Shown: piece by piece, positions 8,239 through 17,705 of the stretch
How positions within the stretch are numbered: the first letter of the stretch is position 1
Layout of the letters: every line of letters starts with the position of its first letter
Source: JALZVT01 sp039029135
GTDB lineage: Bacteria > Pseudomonadota > Gammaproteobacteria > Pseudomonadales > Azotimanducaceae
Assembly: GCA_039029135.1 (NCBI GenBank)
Contig: JBCCGT010000001.1
Location: forward strand, 1-64,000
Length of the DNA: 64,000 nucleotides
Reading direction: 5' to 3'
Made by a program: the position numbers and the translations under genes
Notes under the pieces: model-generated
Told to the model about the DNA's origin: nothing
Databases searched by the model: none
The model's input: only the letters and a program-made list of their open reading frames with translations

Positions 8239-8845
8239 TCGTCTGGTCCGACGGCGGCACGGCGTAGCCGCGCTGTACGGCCTCGCGGCGCGCGACGCGA
8301 ACATACCAATCCCGCAGATGCGGGTAGGCGGCCCAGTCGATCTCGTGCCACTCCCAGCGCGCGATCCAGGGAAAGGTCGCTATGTCGGCGATGCTGTAGC
8401 TGCCGGCCAGATATTCGTGACCCGCGAGCCGCCGATCGAGCACGCCGTACAGGCGCTGCGCCTCCGCGTGATAGCGCTCCTGTGCGTACTCGGACACGCC
8501 GCGCTTGAAGCGCAGGAAGTGGTGCACCTGACCGAGCATCGGCCCGACGCCGCCCATCTGCAGCATCAGCCATTCGAGCGTCGCGTAGCGATCGTCGCCG
8601 AGGAGCCGGTCTTCGCGCTCGGCCAGATACAGCAGTATCGCGCCGGACTCCATCAGCGTCCGGCCGTGCGCCCGATCGACGATGGCCGGAATCTTGTTGT
8701 TCGGGCTGAGCGACAAGAACTCGGGCTCGAACTGCTCGCCCGCACCGATATTGACCCGATGCACCTCGTAGGCAAGCCCCAGCTCCTCTAGCGCAATAGA
8801 GACCTTGCGACCGTTTGGTGTCGCCCAGGTGTACAGATCGATCAT
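8216..8845 (-). CDS. Nu-class glutathione S-transferase (YfcG/YghU-like)
   Basis: A 209-residue cytosolic GST. The thioredoxin-fold N-domain begins MIDLYTWATPNGRKVSIALEELG, in which TPNG is the nu-class glutathione-contact loop. NNKIPAIVD and ESGAILLYLAE are the cis-Pro and gamma-glutamyl binding segments. The helical C-domain ends IADIATFPWIARWEWHEIDW...HLRDWYVRV. Nu-class members act on disulfides and organic peroxides with glutathione. The gene runs into the DUF3108-like gene downstream. Confidence 0.9.
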   Translation of the reverse strand: MIDLYTWATPNGRKVSIALEELGLAYEVHRVNIGAGEQFEPEFLSLSPNNKIPAIVDRAHGRTLMESGAILLYLAEREDRLLGDDRYATLEWLMLQMGGVGPMLGQVHHFLRFKRGVSEYAQERYHAEAQRLYGVLDRRLAGHEYLAGSYSIADIATFPWIARWEWHEIDWAAYPHLRDWYVRVARREAVQRGYAVPPSDQTIALPPTG

Positions 8846-9068
8846 GCGTTTGGCTCCATCGCAGCGGCGCGGCGACGCCTATTGTGACACGCCGCACCGA
8901 CGGCCCCGGCGGCGAAGTCGACGCAGCCCGTCGCGGCAACTGTGCGCGCAATCACATTCCAACCGTCGACAGGGACGATGAGCCCGCGCACTGCGGGGCC
9001 GGTCGCGGCAGCGAGGCGTACCGGCAGGCACACTCGCCGCAAATCCACTGGCAGCCCCACGAGGCAAC

Positions 9069-10637
9069 GTGTTTCCGGAACTGCAATTCACGGTCTGGTC
9101 GATACCGGCGATCGCTGCGATCGCGATCAGCGCCTGGAGCTTTACGGTCAACAAGCGCTACACGCGCGCGCCGGGTGCCAGCGCGCTGAACGTGCTGCTG
9201 CTCGCCATTCTCGGCTGGTCCGTGTGCGCGCTGTTCGTCAGCCTTGCGCAGCAGCCTGCCGAGAAACTGCTCGTCGCGCCGATTGCGCAGTTCATGCTGG
9301 CCATGGTGCCCGCATCCTGGCTGCTGTTCTGCGCCATGCACGCCCTCGGCCGTCAGCGTATCGGGCGGCGCTACATTGCAGCGCTGGCTGTCGTGCCTGT
9401 GATGACGATGCTGCTGACCTTTACCAACGATCAGCACCACCTGATGTGGATCGCGGCGGATCCGGTGAACATCGATGGCTTTAAAGACATGCGCCTGACG
9501 CTGGGCGTCTGGTCGTCGTTCGACACCCTGTATTCCTACACGCTGGTGATCGCCGGTACCGCGCTGCTCGCGTTCACGGTATCCCAATCCACCAATCTGA
9601 AGACGCAGCTGTTCACGGTGATCTGCGCGCCGCTGGCCGCCGCCGCGATGAACCTGCTGCAGCTCACCGGCTACAACCCGATGCCGGGACTCGACCTGAC
9701 CACCACCGGCTTCGCGCTCGCATGCCTGGTGCTGCACTACGGCTTCCTCAGCCGACGCAAGCTTTCCACGGGCAAGATCGCCCGCCAGCGCGTGGTGGAA
9801 AAACTGCGCGAGGGCGTCCTGGTCGTCAGCAGGGACGGCATGGTTGTGGACGCCAACCCTGAGGCGCTGCGCATACTGGGGCTCGATCGTGACTCCACCT
9901 TTCTGCGTCCCTTCGAAGACATGGTCGACAACCTGTCGCTGAACGAACTGCTGACCAGCCACCGGCGCAACACCGAGGTGGGCATCAACGGCCGCAACTA
10001 TGAGGTCACGATGACGCGCCTGGACGAGGAGGCCACCCGCAGCGACGCCATCCTGGTGTTTCGCGACGTCACCGAGCGGCGCAAGGCGGAGCAGGCCCTG
10101 CGCGAGGCGACCCATCAGCTCGAGCAGGCCGCGCACACCGATGCCCTCACCGGTCTGCACAACCGCCGCTTCTTCATGAAGCGGCTGGGTGAAGAGGCGG
10201 AGCGCGTGCGGCGCCACGGCAGCGCGCTGTCGGTGCTGCTGTTCGATCTGGATCACTTCAAGAAGATCAACGACACCTACGGCCACGACGTCGGCGACAA
10301 GGTGCTGCAGCAGGTGTCCCACGTGACGCGTCAGGTGAAGCGCATCACCGACGTGGCGGCGCGCACCGGCGGCGAGGAGTTCGCGCTGCTGCTGCCGGAA
10401 ACGCCCCGCTCGGGCGCGATCAATCTGGCCAATCGACTGCTGAAAGCGATCGAGGCGGCAGAGATCAGCGACAAGGGCGGCACGACCGTCAGCGTCACCT
10501 CGAGCATCGGCGTGGCGACGGTCACCAAGATCGGCGACAACGTCGAGAAGTTCCTGAAGGAAGCGGACGTCGCGCTGTATCGAGCGAAGAGTGCGGGTCG
10601 CAATATGGTCTGCGTCGCGGAGACCGACAGCGCCTAG
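9069..10637 (+). CDS. Membrane diguanylate cyclase: 7-helix sensor, PAS, GGDEF
   Basis: A 522-residue c-di-GMP synthase. The first 225 residues form about seven membrane helices (FTVWSIPAIAAIAISAWSF onward), the layout seen as an N-terminal sensor in some histidine kinases. A PAS domain follows (about 240-330: LREGVLVVSRDGMVVDANPEA), then a short coiled linker (ERRKAEQALREATHQLEQ), then GGDEF. The active motif is GGEEF (about 434), and the inhibitory RxxD site (RITD) lies 5 residues before it, so product inhibition is expected. The start is GTG with GAGG upstream. It ends 19 bases from a convergent PAP2 gene. Confidence 0.9.
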   Translation: MFPELQFTVWSIPAIAAIAISAWSFTVNKRYTRAPGASALNVLLLAILGWSVCALFVSLAQQPAEKLLVAPIAQFMLAMVPASWLLFCAMHALGRQRIGRRYIAALAVVPVMTMLLTFTNDQHHLMWIAADPVNIDGFKDMRLTLGVWSSFDTLYSYTLVIAGTALLAFTVSQSTNLKTQLFTVICAPLAAAAMNLLQLTGYNPMPGLDLTTTGFALACLVLHYGFLSRRKLSTGKIARQRVVEKLREGVLVVSRDGMVVDANPEALRILGLDRDSTFLRPFEDMVDNLSLNELLTSHRRNTEVGINGRNYEVTMTRLDEEATRSDAILVFRDVTERRKAEQALREATHQLEQAAHTDALTGLHNRRFFMKRLGEEAERVRRHGSALSVLLFDLDHFKKINDTYGHDVGDKVLQQVSHVTRQVKRITDVAARTGGEEFALLLPETPRSGAINLANRLLKAIEAAEISDKGGTTVSVTSSIGVATVTKIGDNVEKFLKEADVALYRAKSAGRNMVCVAETDSA

Positions 10638-10656
10638 CGCACCTGAGACGAAGTGA

Positions 10657-11433
10657 TCAAAACCGCCGGGCGTAGCCGACCTGCCAGCCGGATGGGTACA
10701 CGGCCACCGTCACCGGCAGCATGAACGCGCGGCTAAACCAGCCGCCGACGAAGTGTCCCACCCCGATGCCCAGCAGCACGTCGCTGGGGTAGTGCTTGTC
10801 GGCTTCGACGCGCGCCCAGGCCGCGGCAGCGGTGCCCAGATAGGTGCCGGCACGCAGCCAGGGCCGCGCGCCCGGCGCCAGGCCGCTGGACGCGAGATTG
10901 CGGCGCGCAAGCTGAAAACGCACGGCCGCCTGGGTCGCGTGTCCCGAAGGCAGAGAACGATCGTTCGCGCCATTCGGGCGGGTTCTGCCCGTGATGGACT
11001 TCATTCCTTCGCTAATGCCGCCCGCGACCACGATGGTCCCGGCCTGCGCCGCCAGCGTCGCCAGTCGCGTGCGCGTGTCGGGCGCGCGGGCGACAACACC
11101 CGAGGCCAGCCAGGCACCGGCGGCGACATCGAGCAAACGGTCGGAGTCGCTCGCGGCGTCGGCGCCGAAGAGCGGTTGCTCCTTTGCGGCCCAGCGGGAG
11201 ATCTCGCCGTCGAGGTCGGCAATCGCGATCGCGGCAGCGCCGGCGACGGGCACCCAGACGTCGGGCGCGCGCGCGCTATCGCGCGCCGCCTGGCCGAGCT
11301 GCTGCCAGCTGCTGGGCCAGGTGAGACCAAGACCGGAACCGCCCGGCGACTGACAGCCGACGACGCCGAGCAGCAGCAGCGCTACCAAGGCCGGTCCGCG
11401 CCGACGGGCGCGGTCCTCACGCGGCGGTCTCAC
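10657..11433 (-). CDS. PAP2-family phosphatase lipoprotein
   Basis: A 258-residue protein with a lipoprotein signal (hydrophobic segment and lipobox GVVGC near residue 27). The PAP2 acid phosphatase motifs are all present: K...TGRTRP (motif 1), LPSGHAT (motif 2) and EADKHYPSDVLLG with the catalytic His (motif 3). Such enzymes dephosphorylate lipid phosphates or undecaprenyl pyrophosphate in the periplasm. Its GTG start overlaps the stop of the DUF4340 gene by four bases (GTGA), making it the last gene of the Gld-type ABC operon. The link suggests a role in lipid or envelope handling, which is inference. Confidence 0.85.
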   Translation of the reverse strand: MRPPREDRARRRGPALVALLLLGVVGCQSPGGSGLGLTWPSSWQQLGQAARDSARAPDVWVPVAGAAAIAIADLDGEISRWAAKEQPLFGADAASDSDRLLDVAAGAWLASGVVARAPDTRTRLATLAAQAGTIVVAGGISEGMKSITGRTRPNGANDRSLPSGHATQAAVRFQLARRNLASSGLAPGARPWLRAGTYLGTAAAAWARVEADKHYPSDVLLGIGVGHFVGGWFSRAFMLPVTVAVYPSGWQVGYARRF

Positions 11434-12389
11434 TCCTCGTCGAGCGCCTCGAGCGCGCCGCTGGCGCCATCCAGGCCGAGCCCATCGGCGGCTTCGCCGA
11501 GCACGTCGGTCAGGGCTCCTGGCTCGGGCTCTCGCAGGTCTTCGAGTTCGGGCGTGAGCTGATCGGCGACGTAGCTCGCGAGTCGAAAGGCCCTGTCCGG
11601 ATAGCGCGACGAGCGCAGCAGATAGTCGGTCGCATCTTCGGCCGCTTTCCAGAACTGCAGGTTCAGCTCGCCGTCCGCGTCGCTGACGGCGATCGCCGTC
11701 GCGGTCTCCGGCACGGCGTCGTCCTCCGTTTCGGCAACGCCCAGCACCCGCAGGTTACGCAGGCGATCGAGCACCGGATTCGCCAGCGCATCGCTGACCT
11801 CAAGCTCGCCAACCTGCCAGCCGTTCTCGCCGCGCTCCAGCGCGAGCTCGTCGCCGTAGCGCACGCCGGTGATCGTTCCGGACGGTTGTAGCAGGCCCTT
11901 GTCCAGCCAGTCCTCGGCGTCAGCCGGCATCTCATGATTGGCAAGCTTCACGGCGTAGACCGCGTCGTCTGAAGCGTTGCGGGCATGCACCTGTTGATAC
12001 CCCGGCGAGGTGCCAAACAGCAGCACCGCATCGCCAGCGGTCAGACGACGCTGGAAATTATCGGCGTCGACCTCGAAGCGCGCGTGCGCCGAGGCGCTCT
12101 CGGTGACCGGCCACGCGGCGTTCAGCGACGTCAGTTTGTCGAGCAGTTCGGTGACCTTGGCGTCGTCGGCGGGTAGACCGCTCTCGAGCTGCCAGCCGTC
12201 GTCCGCCTTCACCAGCCGGGCGTCGTTCCCCTCGCCGTCCGCGATCGCGAACTCCGCGAGTTCTTCCGCTTCGATCGATGCCAGCACCCGCGCGTCGCCG
12301 CTGCCCCCGCCGCCGAAGGCCAACAGCGCGAGCGCGATAAGGACCTGCAGGCCGAGCAGAATGGCCAGGTTTCTAATCCATTGATTCAT
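11430..12389 (-). CDS. DUF4340-domain protein of Gld-type ABC system
   Basis: A 319-residue protein with one N-terminal membrane anchor (NLAILLGLQVLIALALLAF) and a periplasmic part. That part has the repeated DUF4340 pattern: a beta-strand segment ending GWQLESGLPADDAKVTELLDKL, later repeated as ENGWQVGELEVSDALANPVLDRL, and LLRSSRYPDRAFRLASYVADQL. DUF4340 proteins are regularly encoded beside GldG-type ABC components. The ATG lies 2 bases after the upstream stop, with AGGAGG inside that gene's last codons. The C-terminus is acidic. Confidence 0.8.
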   Translation of the reverse strand: MNQWIRNLAILLGLQVLIALALLAFGGGGSGDARVLASIEAEELAEFAIADGEGNDARLVKADDGWQLESGLPADDAKVTELLDKLTSLNAAWPVTESASAHARFEVDADNFQRRLTAGDAVLLFGTSPGYQQVHARNASDDAVYAVKLANHEMPADAEDWLDKGLLQPSGTITGVRYGDELALERGENGWQVGELEVSDALANPVLDRLRNLRVLGVAETEDDAVPETATAIAVSDADGELNLQFWKAAEDATDYLLRSSRYPDRAFRLASYVADQLTPELEDLREPEPGALTDVLGEAADGLGLDGASGALEALDEE

Positions 12390-12391
12390 GC

Positions 12392-15298
12392 TCAGGCCTC
12401 CTGCAGCCAGCCGGCGTAGCGATTTTCTCGCGCCCGGCGTCGCGCGCGGTAGACGAACCAGACCGCGAGCACCGCGAGCAGCGCGACGACGTAGTTCAGG
12501 TATTCGGCGGTCTGCTGGGACTCCGGTTCCATCGGCGGCAGCGTCCGGTTGAAGTGACCGCGGGAGCGGATAGACAGCAGGTCGCGGTCTTCCAGCGTCC
12601 AGTCGACCACGTTCGCCAGCAGCTGCAGCGTGTTGATGTACAGCGTCCCTTCCGCAGAACCCAGCATGCGCAGCGTCTGATCCGACGCCAGCGCGTTACT
12701 CGCGAACACAAACAGGCGCGCCGATTCCGCGGAGCGGTCGATCACGCTCGAGATTACCTGGGGCTCGTCGTCTTCCGCGTCGTCTTCCGCCTCCCCCTCG
12801 GCGGCGTCGGCAGCCGCTTCCGCCGCGGCGGCCAGCAGCGGTGAGTCTTGCCCGGCGAAGGTCGATTCGAAGCGCCCTTCGATCATCACGCCCAGCACCT
12901 GACTGGCGCGATCGTCGGCCGGCGCGAAGCCAAAGCCGCCGCTGTCGTCCATGTTCGGCAGCACGTTAGCGTCGGCGGACAGCCAGCTACCGGCCGAGCT
13001 CTCGATCAGCGTCTCGACCGTGCGGCTCTCGTTCGCCGCCGCGTCGACCACCAGCGGCGACGCCCACGGCATCGTCAGCTGCGGCAGGTCTGCGGTGATG
13101 CCGTTGTCCTCCGACAGTCCGCCGGCGCGCACGTCCGCGAAGTACGGATAGTCGAGCAGGCGCATTTCCTGGAAGGTGAAACCGCCGACGCGCCGCGATA
13201 CGGGAACCGGGAAGGCGGCGTTTTGGGGATCGAGCACCAGCTCTTCCGGCATGCTCACCCCGTAGCTCGCGAGCCACCCCTCCAGTCCCGAGGTGCGCGG
13301 GCTGGCGCGCAGCGACTGTCGCGACGCCTGGACGGCAAACGGCGACGACGCGACGACCACGGTGCCGCCGCGCATCAGGAACTGGTCGATCGCGAACACC
13401 TGCGTGTCGTCCAGGTTCTCGGGCTCAAGCAGCAGCAGCACGGACGCCGTGGCGGGCACAGCGCCGGAACTCAGATCGTCGCTCGACACGTCGTAATCCG
13501 CGCTCAAGAACTCGCGGAGCTGATTGTAGGAGCTGCCCGCCATGCCCTGCTGCGCCATCTGCGGCGGCACGGGCGGCGGTGTGACCATGACGATGGACTT
13601 CAGCAGTCCCGCGGCGAAGCGCTTCATGCCGTCGTCGAGCACGCGGCGAAAGCCGTCCGCGTCCCGGGTTTCGGGTACGGGGAGCTGCACCACGGTGTCG
13701 CCACCCTTGAGCGTCAGATAGTAATAAAACGTGTTGACGTCGAAGAAGCTCGCGGCCATCGGCTGGAAACCGTAGTCGGCGGCGATCTGCTGGGCGACGC
13801 TACCATCGCCCGCCTGCGGGTCGATGAAGCGGGTCGTCAGCTTGCCGCTCGACTCGGCCGCCACCTCGGCAAGCACGGACTCGATGATGCCGCGAAACTC
13901 CTGCAGCTCGAGAGGCAGCACGGCGTCGCCCGAGACGTAGCCGACGAACTCGACCGGCTCCGAGATGCTGTCGAAGATGTCCCCGCCGCTGCGAAATCCA
14001 GACGCCGCCTTCTTGATGGATCGCGTCAGGTCATACTCGGGGTTGCGCAGCTTGACCTCGAGCTCAGACTCGCCCTCGACCTTGACCTCGATCAGGTCGC
14101 GAAAACCCAGCACCTCATACTCGTCGCCGTAGCTGACCAGCACGTCGAAGTAGGAATTCACCAGGCTCGACTGATAGCGGTCCGCGACCTGAAACGGCAC
14201 GGCGCGAATCCCGTACTTGGAGTTGGCCTCGTCCTCCAGCTCCGGCTCTTCGGCCGGATCAACGATCTCGACCCGAACCTTGCCGCCGCCCGCGACCTCG
14301 AACTCCTCGAGCAGGTCGCGCATCTGCGGCACCAGCGGCGCAAGCAGCGGGTGGGTCTTGGCGCTGAAGTAGCCGCGCAGCAGCAGCGGCTCTTCGAGGC
14401 GCTGCAGATTCGCCACGCTCGCCCCGGACAGCGAATACTGCTGTCCTTCGGTGAGATCGAGGCGCACGCCGCGAACCTCGTTCAACCACACGTTCGCCAC
14501 CAGCAGGTTCACCAGCACCAGCGCAGTGACGACGTACCAGGAACGATGCGCAGCCGCATCGCCGGTCGCCGCCCAGCGGCCGCGTTCGAGGCTGAAGACG
14601 TTCAGCATCAAGAATCCGCCCGCGATGGACGCGTAGTAGAACAGATCGCGCAGGTCGAGCACGCCGCGCGTGATCGATTCGAAACGCGACCCGCTGCCGA
14701 TGGCGCGCAGCGCGTCGGCGACGCGACCACCGAACAGGTCAGTCACGGTGCCCGCGCCAATCAAATACAGCCCGCCACACAGGAAGCATGACAGGATCAG
14801 CGCGACGATCTGCGAATCCGAGCGCGCCGACACGAACAGGCCGATGGCGATGTAGGCCGCGCCAAGCAGCAGCGCCGCGACGTAGCCCGCGAACACCGGC
14901 CCCCAATCGAGATCGCCGAGCAGGGCGACCGTGAGCGGCAGCGGCAGGGTCAGCAGCAGGGCGAGGGCCAGGAGCTGCATGCAGGCGTAGAACTTGCCCA
15001 GCACGAACTCCCACGGCGACACCGGCAGCGTCTGTACGAACTCCAGCGTGCCGGTGCGGCGCTCCTCGCTCCACATGCGCATCGTCAGCGCGCTGGCGAG
15101 GAACACCAGCAAGACGGGCATCCACTCGAACAGGGGCCGCACGTCGGCGATGTTGCGCGCAAAGAACGCCTCACCCCAGAAAAAGACGAACAGCGTTACG
15201 GCCAGAAAGGCGGCGAGGAACAGATAGCCCATACCGCCGGCGAAGAACAGCGCGACTTCCTTCTGCGCGATCCTGCGGATGGTGTCAAAGCGCAGCAT
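12392..15298 (-). CDS. Fused ABC-2 permease (GldF-like) and GldG-like protein
   Basis: A 968-residue fusion. Residues 1-240 are an ABC-2 type permease with six membrane segments (IRRIAQKEVALFF, MWSEERRTGTLEFVQTLPVSPWE). After another helix (VVTALVLVNLLVANVWLNEV) comes a long extracytoplasmic GldG-like domain, about 260-900, with LTEGQQYSLSGASVANLQRLEEP, then a final helix and a basic RARRRARENRY tail. In Flavobacterium, GldF and GldG are separate proteins of an ABC transporter needed for gliding. Here they are one chain. ATG 15298 is chosen from AGGAGG 7 bases upstream; the start overlaps the ATPase gene by 14 bases. The substrate is unknown. Confidence 0.85.
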   Translation of the reverse strand: MLRFDTIRRIAQKEVALFFAGGMGYLFLAAFLAVTLFVFFWGEAFFARNIADVRPLFEWMPVLLVFLASALTMRMWSEERRTGTLEFVQTLPVSPWEFVLGKFYACMQLLALALLLTLPLPLTVALLGDLDWGPVFAGYVAALLLGAAYIAIGLFVSARSDSQIVALILSCFLCGGLYLIGAGTVTDLFGGRVADALRAIGSGSRFESITRGVLDLRDLFYYASIAGGFLMLNVFSLERGRWAATGDAAAHRSWYVVTALVLVNLLVANVWLNEVRGVRLDLTEGQQYSLSGASVANLQRLEEPLLLRGYFSAKTHPLLAPLVPQMRDLLEEFEVAGGGKVRVEIVDPAEEPELEDEANSKYGIRAVPFQVADRYQSSLVNSYFDVLVSYGDEYEVLGFRDLIEVKVEGESELEVKLRNPEYDLTRSIKKAASGFRSGGDIFDSISEPVEFVGYVSGDAVLPLELQEFRGIIESVLAEVAAESSGKLTTRFIDPQAGDGSVAQQIAADYGFQPMAASFFDVNTFYYYLTLKGGDTVVQLPVPETRDADGFRRVLDDGMKRFAAGLLKSIVMVTPPPVPPQMAQQGMAGSSYNQLREFLSADYDVSSDDLSSGAVPATASVLLLLEPENLDDTQVFAIDQFLMRGGTVVVASSPFAVQASRQSLRASPRTSGLEGWLASYGVSMPEELVLDPQNAAFPVPVSRRVGGFTFQEMRLLDYPYFADVRAGGLSEDNGITADLPQLTMPWASPLVVDAAANESRTVETLIESSAGSWLSADANVLPNMDDSGGFGFAPADDRASQVLGVMIEGRFESTFAGQDSPLLAAAAEAAADAAEGEAEDDAEDDEPQVISSVIDRSAESARLFVFASNALASDQTLRMLGSAEGTLYINTLQLLANVVDWTLEDRDLLSIRSRGHFNRTLPPMEPESQQTAEYLNYVVALLAVLAVWFVYRARRRARENRYAGWLQEA

Positions 15299-16202
15299 GG
15301 TCGACCTCCTCGTTGGCCTCACGGAACACGGCCTCCAGATCCCGCGTGACCGGCGTCAGCGCGCTGATGCGCGCGCCGGCCTCGAACAGGGCGCGCGCGA
15401 TACTCGCGCACACCGACTCGCTCGCCTCGTCGACGGTCAGCCGATAGCCGCCGTCGATGGCGTCGATCTCGTTGACCTGTCCGCCGATCGCCGCGCGCAT
15501 TGCGCCGAGGTCGGCGTCGGTGCGGACGACGAGATTGCGCGTCGTCGTCAGATCGGCGAGGCGCTCATCGAGCACGACCGCGCCGCTGCGCAGCATGATC
15601 GCGCGGGAACAGACGGCGCTGACCTCCTGCATGATGTGGGTCGACAGAATCACCGTCGCCGAGCGTGCCAGTGAGCGAATGAGTTCGCGCATCTGCTGGG
15701 TCTGCTGCGGATCCAGGCCGTTGGTGGGCTCATCGAGGATCAGGTACTTCGGTCTGTGCACGATGGCCTGCGCGACGCCGACGCGCTGCCGATAGCCCCG
15801 AGAGAGGGTAGAAATCAGCGATCCGGCGCGCTCCGTCAGCTCGGTAGCGGCGGCCGCGTCGCGCACCGCCGCGGGCCGATCGGCCGCCGCGACGCCGCGC
15901 ATGCTGGCGGCGTACTCCAGGTAATCGATGACCGTCATCTCCGGGTAGACCGGCAGATTCTCGGGCAGGTAGCCCAGCTCGGCCTGCACGGCCTCGGCCT
16001 GCGCCTCGACACGGCGCCCGCCAATCAGCACCTCGCCGGCGCTCGGCTCGAGGTATCCGGTCAACATTTTCATGATCGTGGTCTTGCCCGCGCCGTTGTG
16101 GCCGAGCAAGCCGACAATCTCGCCCGCGTCGATCTCGAACGAGACATCTTCGACCGCGCGGAATTCGCCGTAGCTACGGCTGAGATTCTTCGCTTGCAAC
16201 AA
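15285..16202 (-). CDS. ABC transporter ATP-binding protein (GldA-like)
   Basis: A 305-residue ATPase. Walker A is GHNGAGKTT (about 34-42), the Q-loop region is YLPENLPVYPEMTV, the signature is LSRGYRQRVGVAQAI, Walker B is YLILDEPTNGLDP, and the switch His is in STH. A C-terminal extension (RTDADLGAMRAAIGGQV...) resembles the regulatory tail of GldA/CcmA-type exporters. The start is TTG (two in tandem) with AAGGAG 9 bases upstream. It is the first gene of a four-gene operon with the fused permease, the DUF4340 protein and the PAP2 lipoprotein. Confidence 0.9.
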   Translation of the reverse strand: MLQAKNLSRSYGEFRAVEDVSFEIDAGEIVGLLGHNGAGKTTIMKMLTGYLEPSAGEVLIGGRRVEAQAEAVQAELGYLPENLPVYPEMTVIDYLEYAASMRGVAAADRPAAVRDAAAATELTERAGSLISTLSRGYRQRVGVAQAIVHRPKYLILDEPTNGLDPQQTQQMRELIRSLARSATVILSTHIMQEVSAVCSRAIMLRSGAVVLDERLADLTTTRNLVVRTDADLGAMRAAIGGQVNEIDAIDGGYRLTVDEASESVCASIARALFEAGARISALTPVTRDLEAVFREANEEVDHAAL

Positions 16203-16396
16203 GTTTTCTGACTCCTTCAGGCTCTTCAGCGGCCCGCTTTCGACAATCCGTCGAGTTGCGGGAAGTTAAGTGGATTAGCGAAAATTACAAGACCCCATTG
16301 CGCACTGATCCGAACCCGCGGCGGCGCCGGCCGTCGCGACCTTGGGCAGGGCACCGGTACGCCGCGCGACACCGGGCGGCACACAGGAGGCAAGCT

Positions 16397-16969
16397 ATGC
16401 AGATTGACGCCACCGTCGGCCCGCTCGAGGCCCGCATGGACGTCCGCACGACCGACACGCGGGCAGCGCTGCTGTGCCATCCCCACCCGCAGTACGGCGG
16501 CAGCATGCACGATGCGGTGCTCGACTGCGCTGCCCAGCGCCTGAGCGACGCCGGCTTCGCGACGCTGCGCTTCAACTTCCGCGGCGTGGGGGGCAGCGCC
16601 GGTGCGTTCGACAACGGGGTCGGCGAAAAGGTCGACGTCATCGACGCCTGGAACTGGCTGCGCGCACAGTCCAACTGGGACGCGCTGTGGCTGGTGGGCT
16701 ATTCGTTCGGCGCCGCGATGGCGTGGGGCGCCCAGCGCGACTGCGCGGGTCTGGACCGGCTGGTGCTGATCGCCCCGCCCGCGAGCGCCATCGCGCTGCC
16801 CGCGGAGGCGGGCGACGGCGCCTATGACGTCATCGTCGGCACGGAGGACGGGTTCTTTTCCGCCGCGCGCCTGCCGCCCGGGGCCCGCCTGCAGACCCTG
16901 CCCGGCGCGGATCACTTCTTCGGCGGCGAGTTCGACGCCCTCGCCGCCGCAGTCACGACCCTGCTGTAG
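16397..16969 (+). CDS. Alpha/beta hydrolase, YpfH/dienelactone-hydrolase-like
   Basis: A 190-residue hydrolase. The opening CHPHPQYGGSMHDAV and LRFNFRGVGGSAGAFDNGVGE form the oxyanion-hole region of a compact bacterial alpha/beta hydrolase group. The nucleophile is in GYSFGA (about 107-112), and the catalytic His is in PGADHFFGG near the C-terminus. The substrate is unknown. ATG 16397 is chosen because AGGAGG lies at 16385-16390; the longer upstream frame has no such site. It is divergent from the ABC operon, with a 194-base gap. Confidence 0.85.
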   Translation: MQIDATVGPLEARMDVRTTDTRAALLCHPHPQYGGSMHDAVLDCAAQRLSDAGFATLRFNFRGVGGSAGAFDNGVGEKVDVIDAWNWLRAQSNWDALWLVGYSFGAAMAWGAQRDCAGLDRLVLIAPPASAIALPAEAGDGAYDVIVGTEDGFFSAARLPPGARLQTLPGADHFFGGEFDALAAAVTTLL

Positions 16970-16997
16970 AGGACAGGGTCACTACCGCGCGCGGCCC

Positions 16998-17675
16998 TCA
17001 AAACACCAGCAGGTCGACGCCGGCAAGGTACTCGTGGCTCCAGTACAGAACAACGTATAGCAAGCTGCCGAGCACCACCGGTCCGATCTGTTCGCTAACG
17101 CGCAGCCGGCGCGGCTGGGTCATCAGCGCGACCAGGGGTACGAACGAGGTGCGCGCGACGAACGCCCTCCAGCCATCGCCTTGCTCGGCGAGCTTCTTCT
17201 GATCGAGATGCCAGCCGCCGGCCAGGGCCAGCGCCGCGAAGGCACCGAAAAACACGACGGACACGGCGTCGCCGTTGGCGATCACGTGGCCCAGCGCCCA
17301 GAGCGCTATGCCCCACATCAGCGGGTGCCGGGTAATGCGCATGACCCCGTAGGGTTCGTCGTCGATCTGCGCCTCCTGCCCCATAGAGGATGGGTTCTTG
17401 CTCATGAACGATCCGACCAACAGGACCATCCCGAACCAGGACAGACACTTCGTCAGCCAGTAGAGCTCGGGATCTGGTCCCCACCAGTAGACAAACCGGG
17501 TGGCCTCCCCGTAGGCGAAGATCAGTCCGCCAAGCGACGCGGCGGCGAGCAGCGAGTAAGCCAGCGTGAAGCCGCGCTCGCCGATCGCGCGCGTCAGCCC
17601 GTCGCGCACGAGCGCCGCGCTCAGCAGCAGGTGGCCGCCGACGAACAGCGTGGCAAAAACAAGGACTAGCAGCAT
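16998..17675 (-). CDS. NnrU-like membrane protein
   Basis: A 225-residue polytopic membrane protein (about six helices) with the NnrU/methyltransferase-like core: FMSKNPSSMG, then GVMRITRHPLMWGIALWALGH. The RHP motif is shared with isoprenylcysteine methyltransferase-type membrane enzymes. NnrU proteins were first noted near denitrification genes, but no such genes are here. SD AGGGGAG precedes the ATG. The activity is not established. Confidence 0.8.
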   Translation of the reverse strand: MLLVLVFATLFVGGHLLLSAALVRDGLTRAIGERGFTLAYSLLAAASLGGLIFAYGEATRFVYWWGPDPELYWLTKCLSWFGMVLLVGSFMSKNPSSMGQEAQIDDEPYGVMRITRHPLMWGIALWALGHVIANGDAVSVVFFGAFAALALAGGWHLDQKKLAEQGDGWRAFVARTSFVPLVALMTQPRRLRVSEQIGPVVLGSLLYVVLYWSHEYLAGVDLLVF

Positions 17676-17705
17676 GACGATCTCCCCTTGCGCCCGCGGG
17701 CGCCT

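Noticed and set aside
8952..10322. A 456-codon minus-strand frame opposite the diguanylate cyclase
   Set aside because: His/Gln/Arg-rich shadow of a gene with clear motifs.
12848..14791. A 647-codon open frame on the + strand opposite the permease-GldG fusion
   Set aside because: It is the antisense frame of a well-supported gene, rich in Arg, His and Gln as expected from GC-rich complementary codons, with no recognisable domain or ribosome-binding site.
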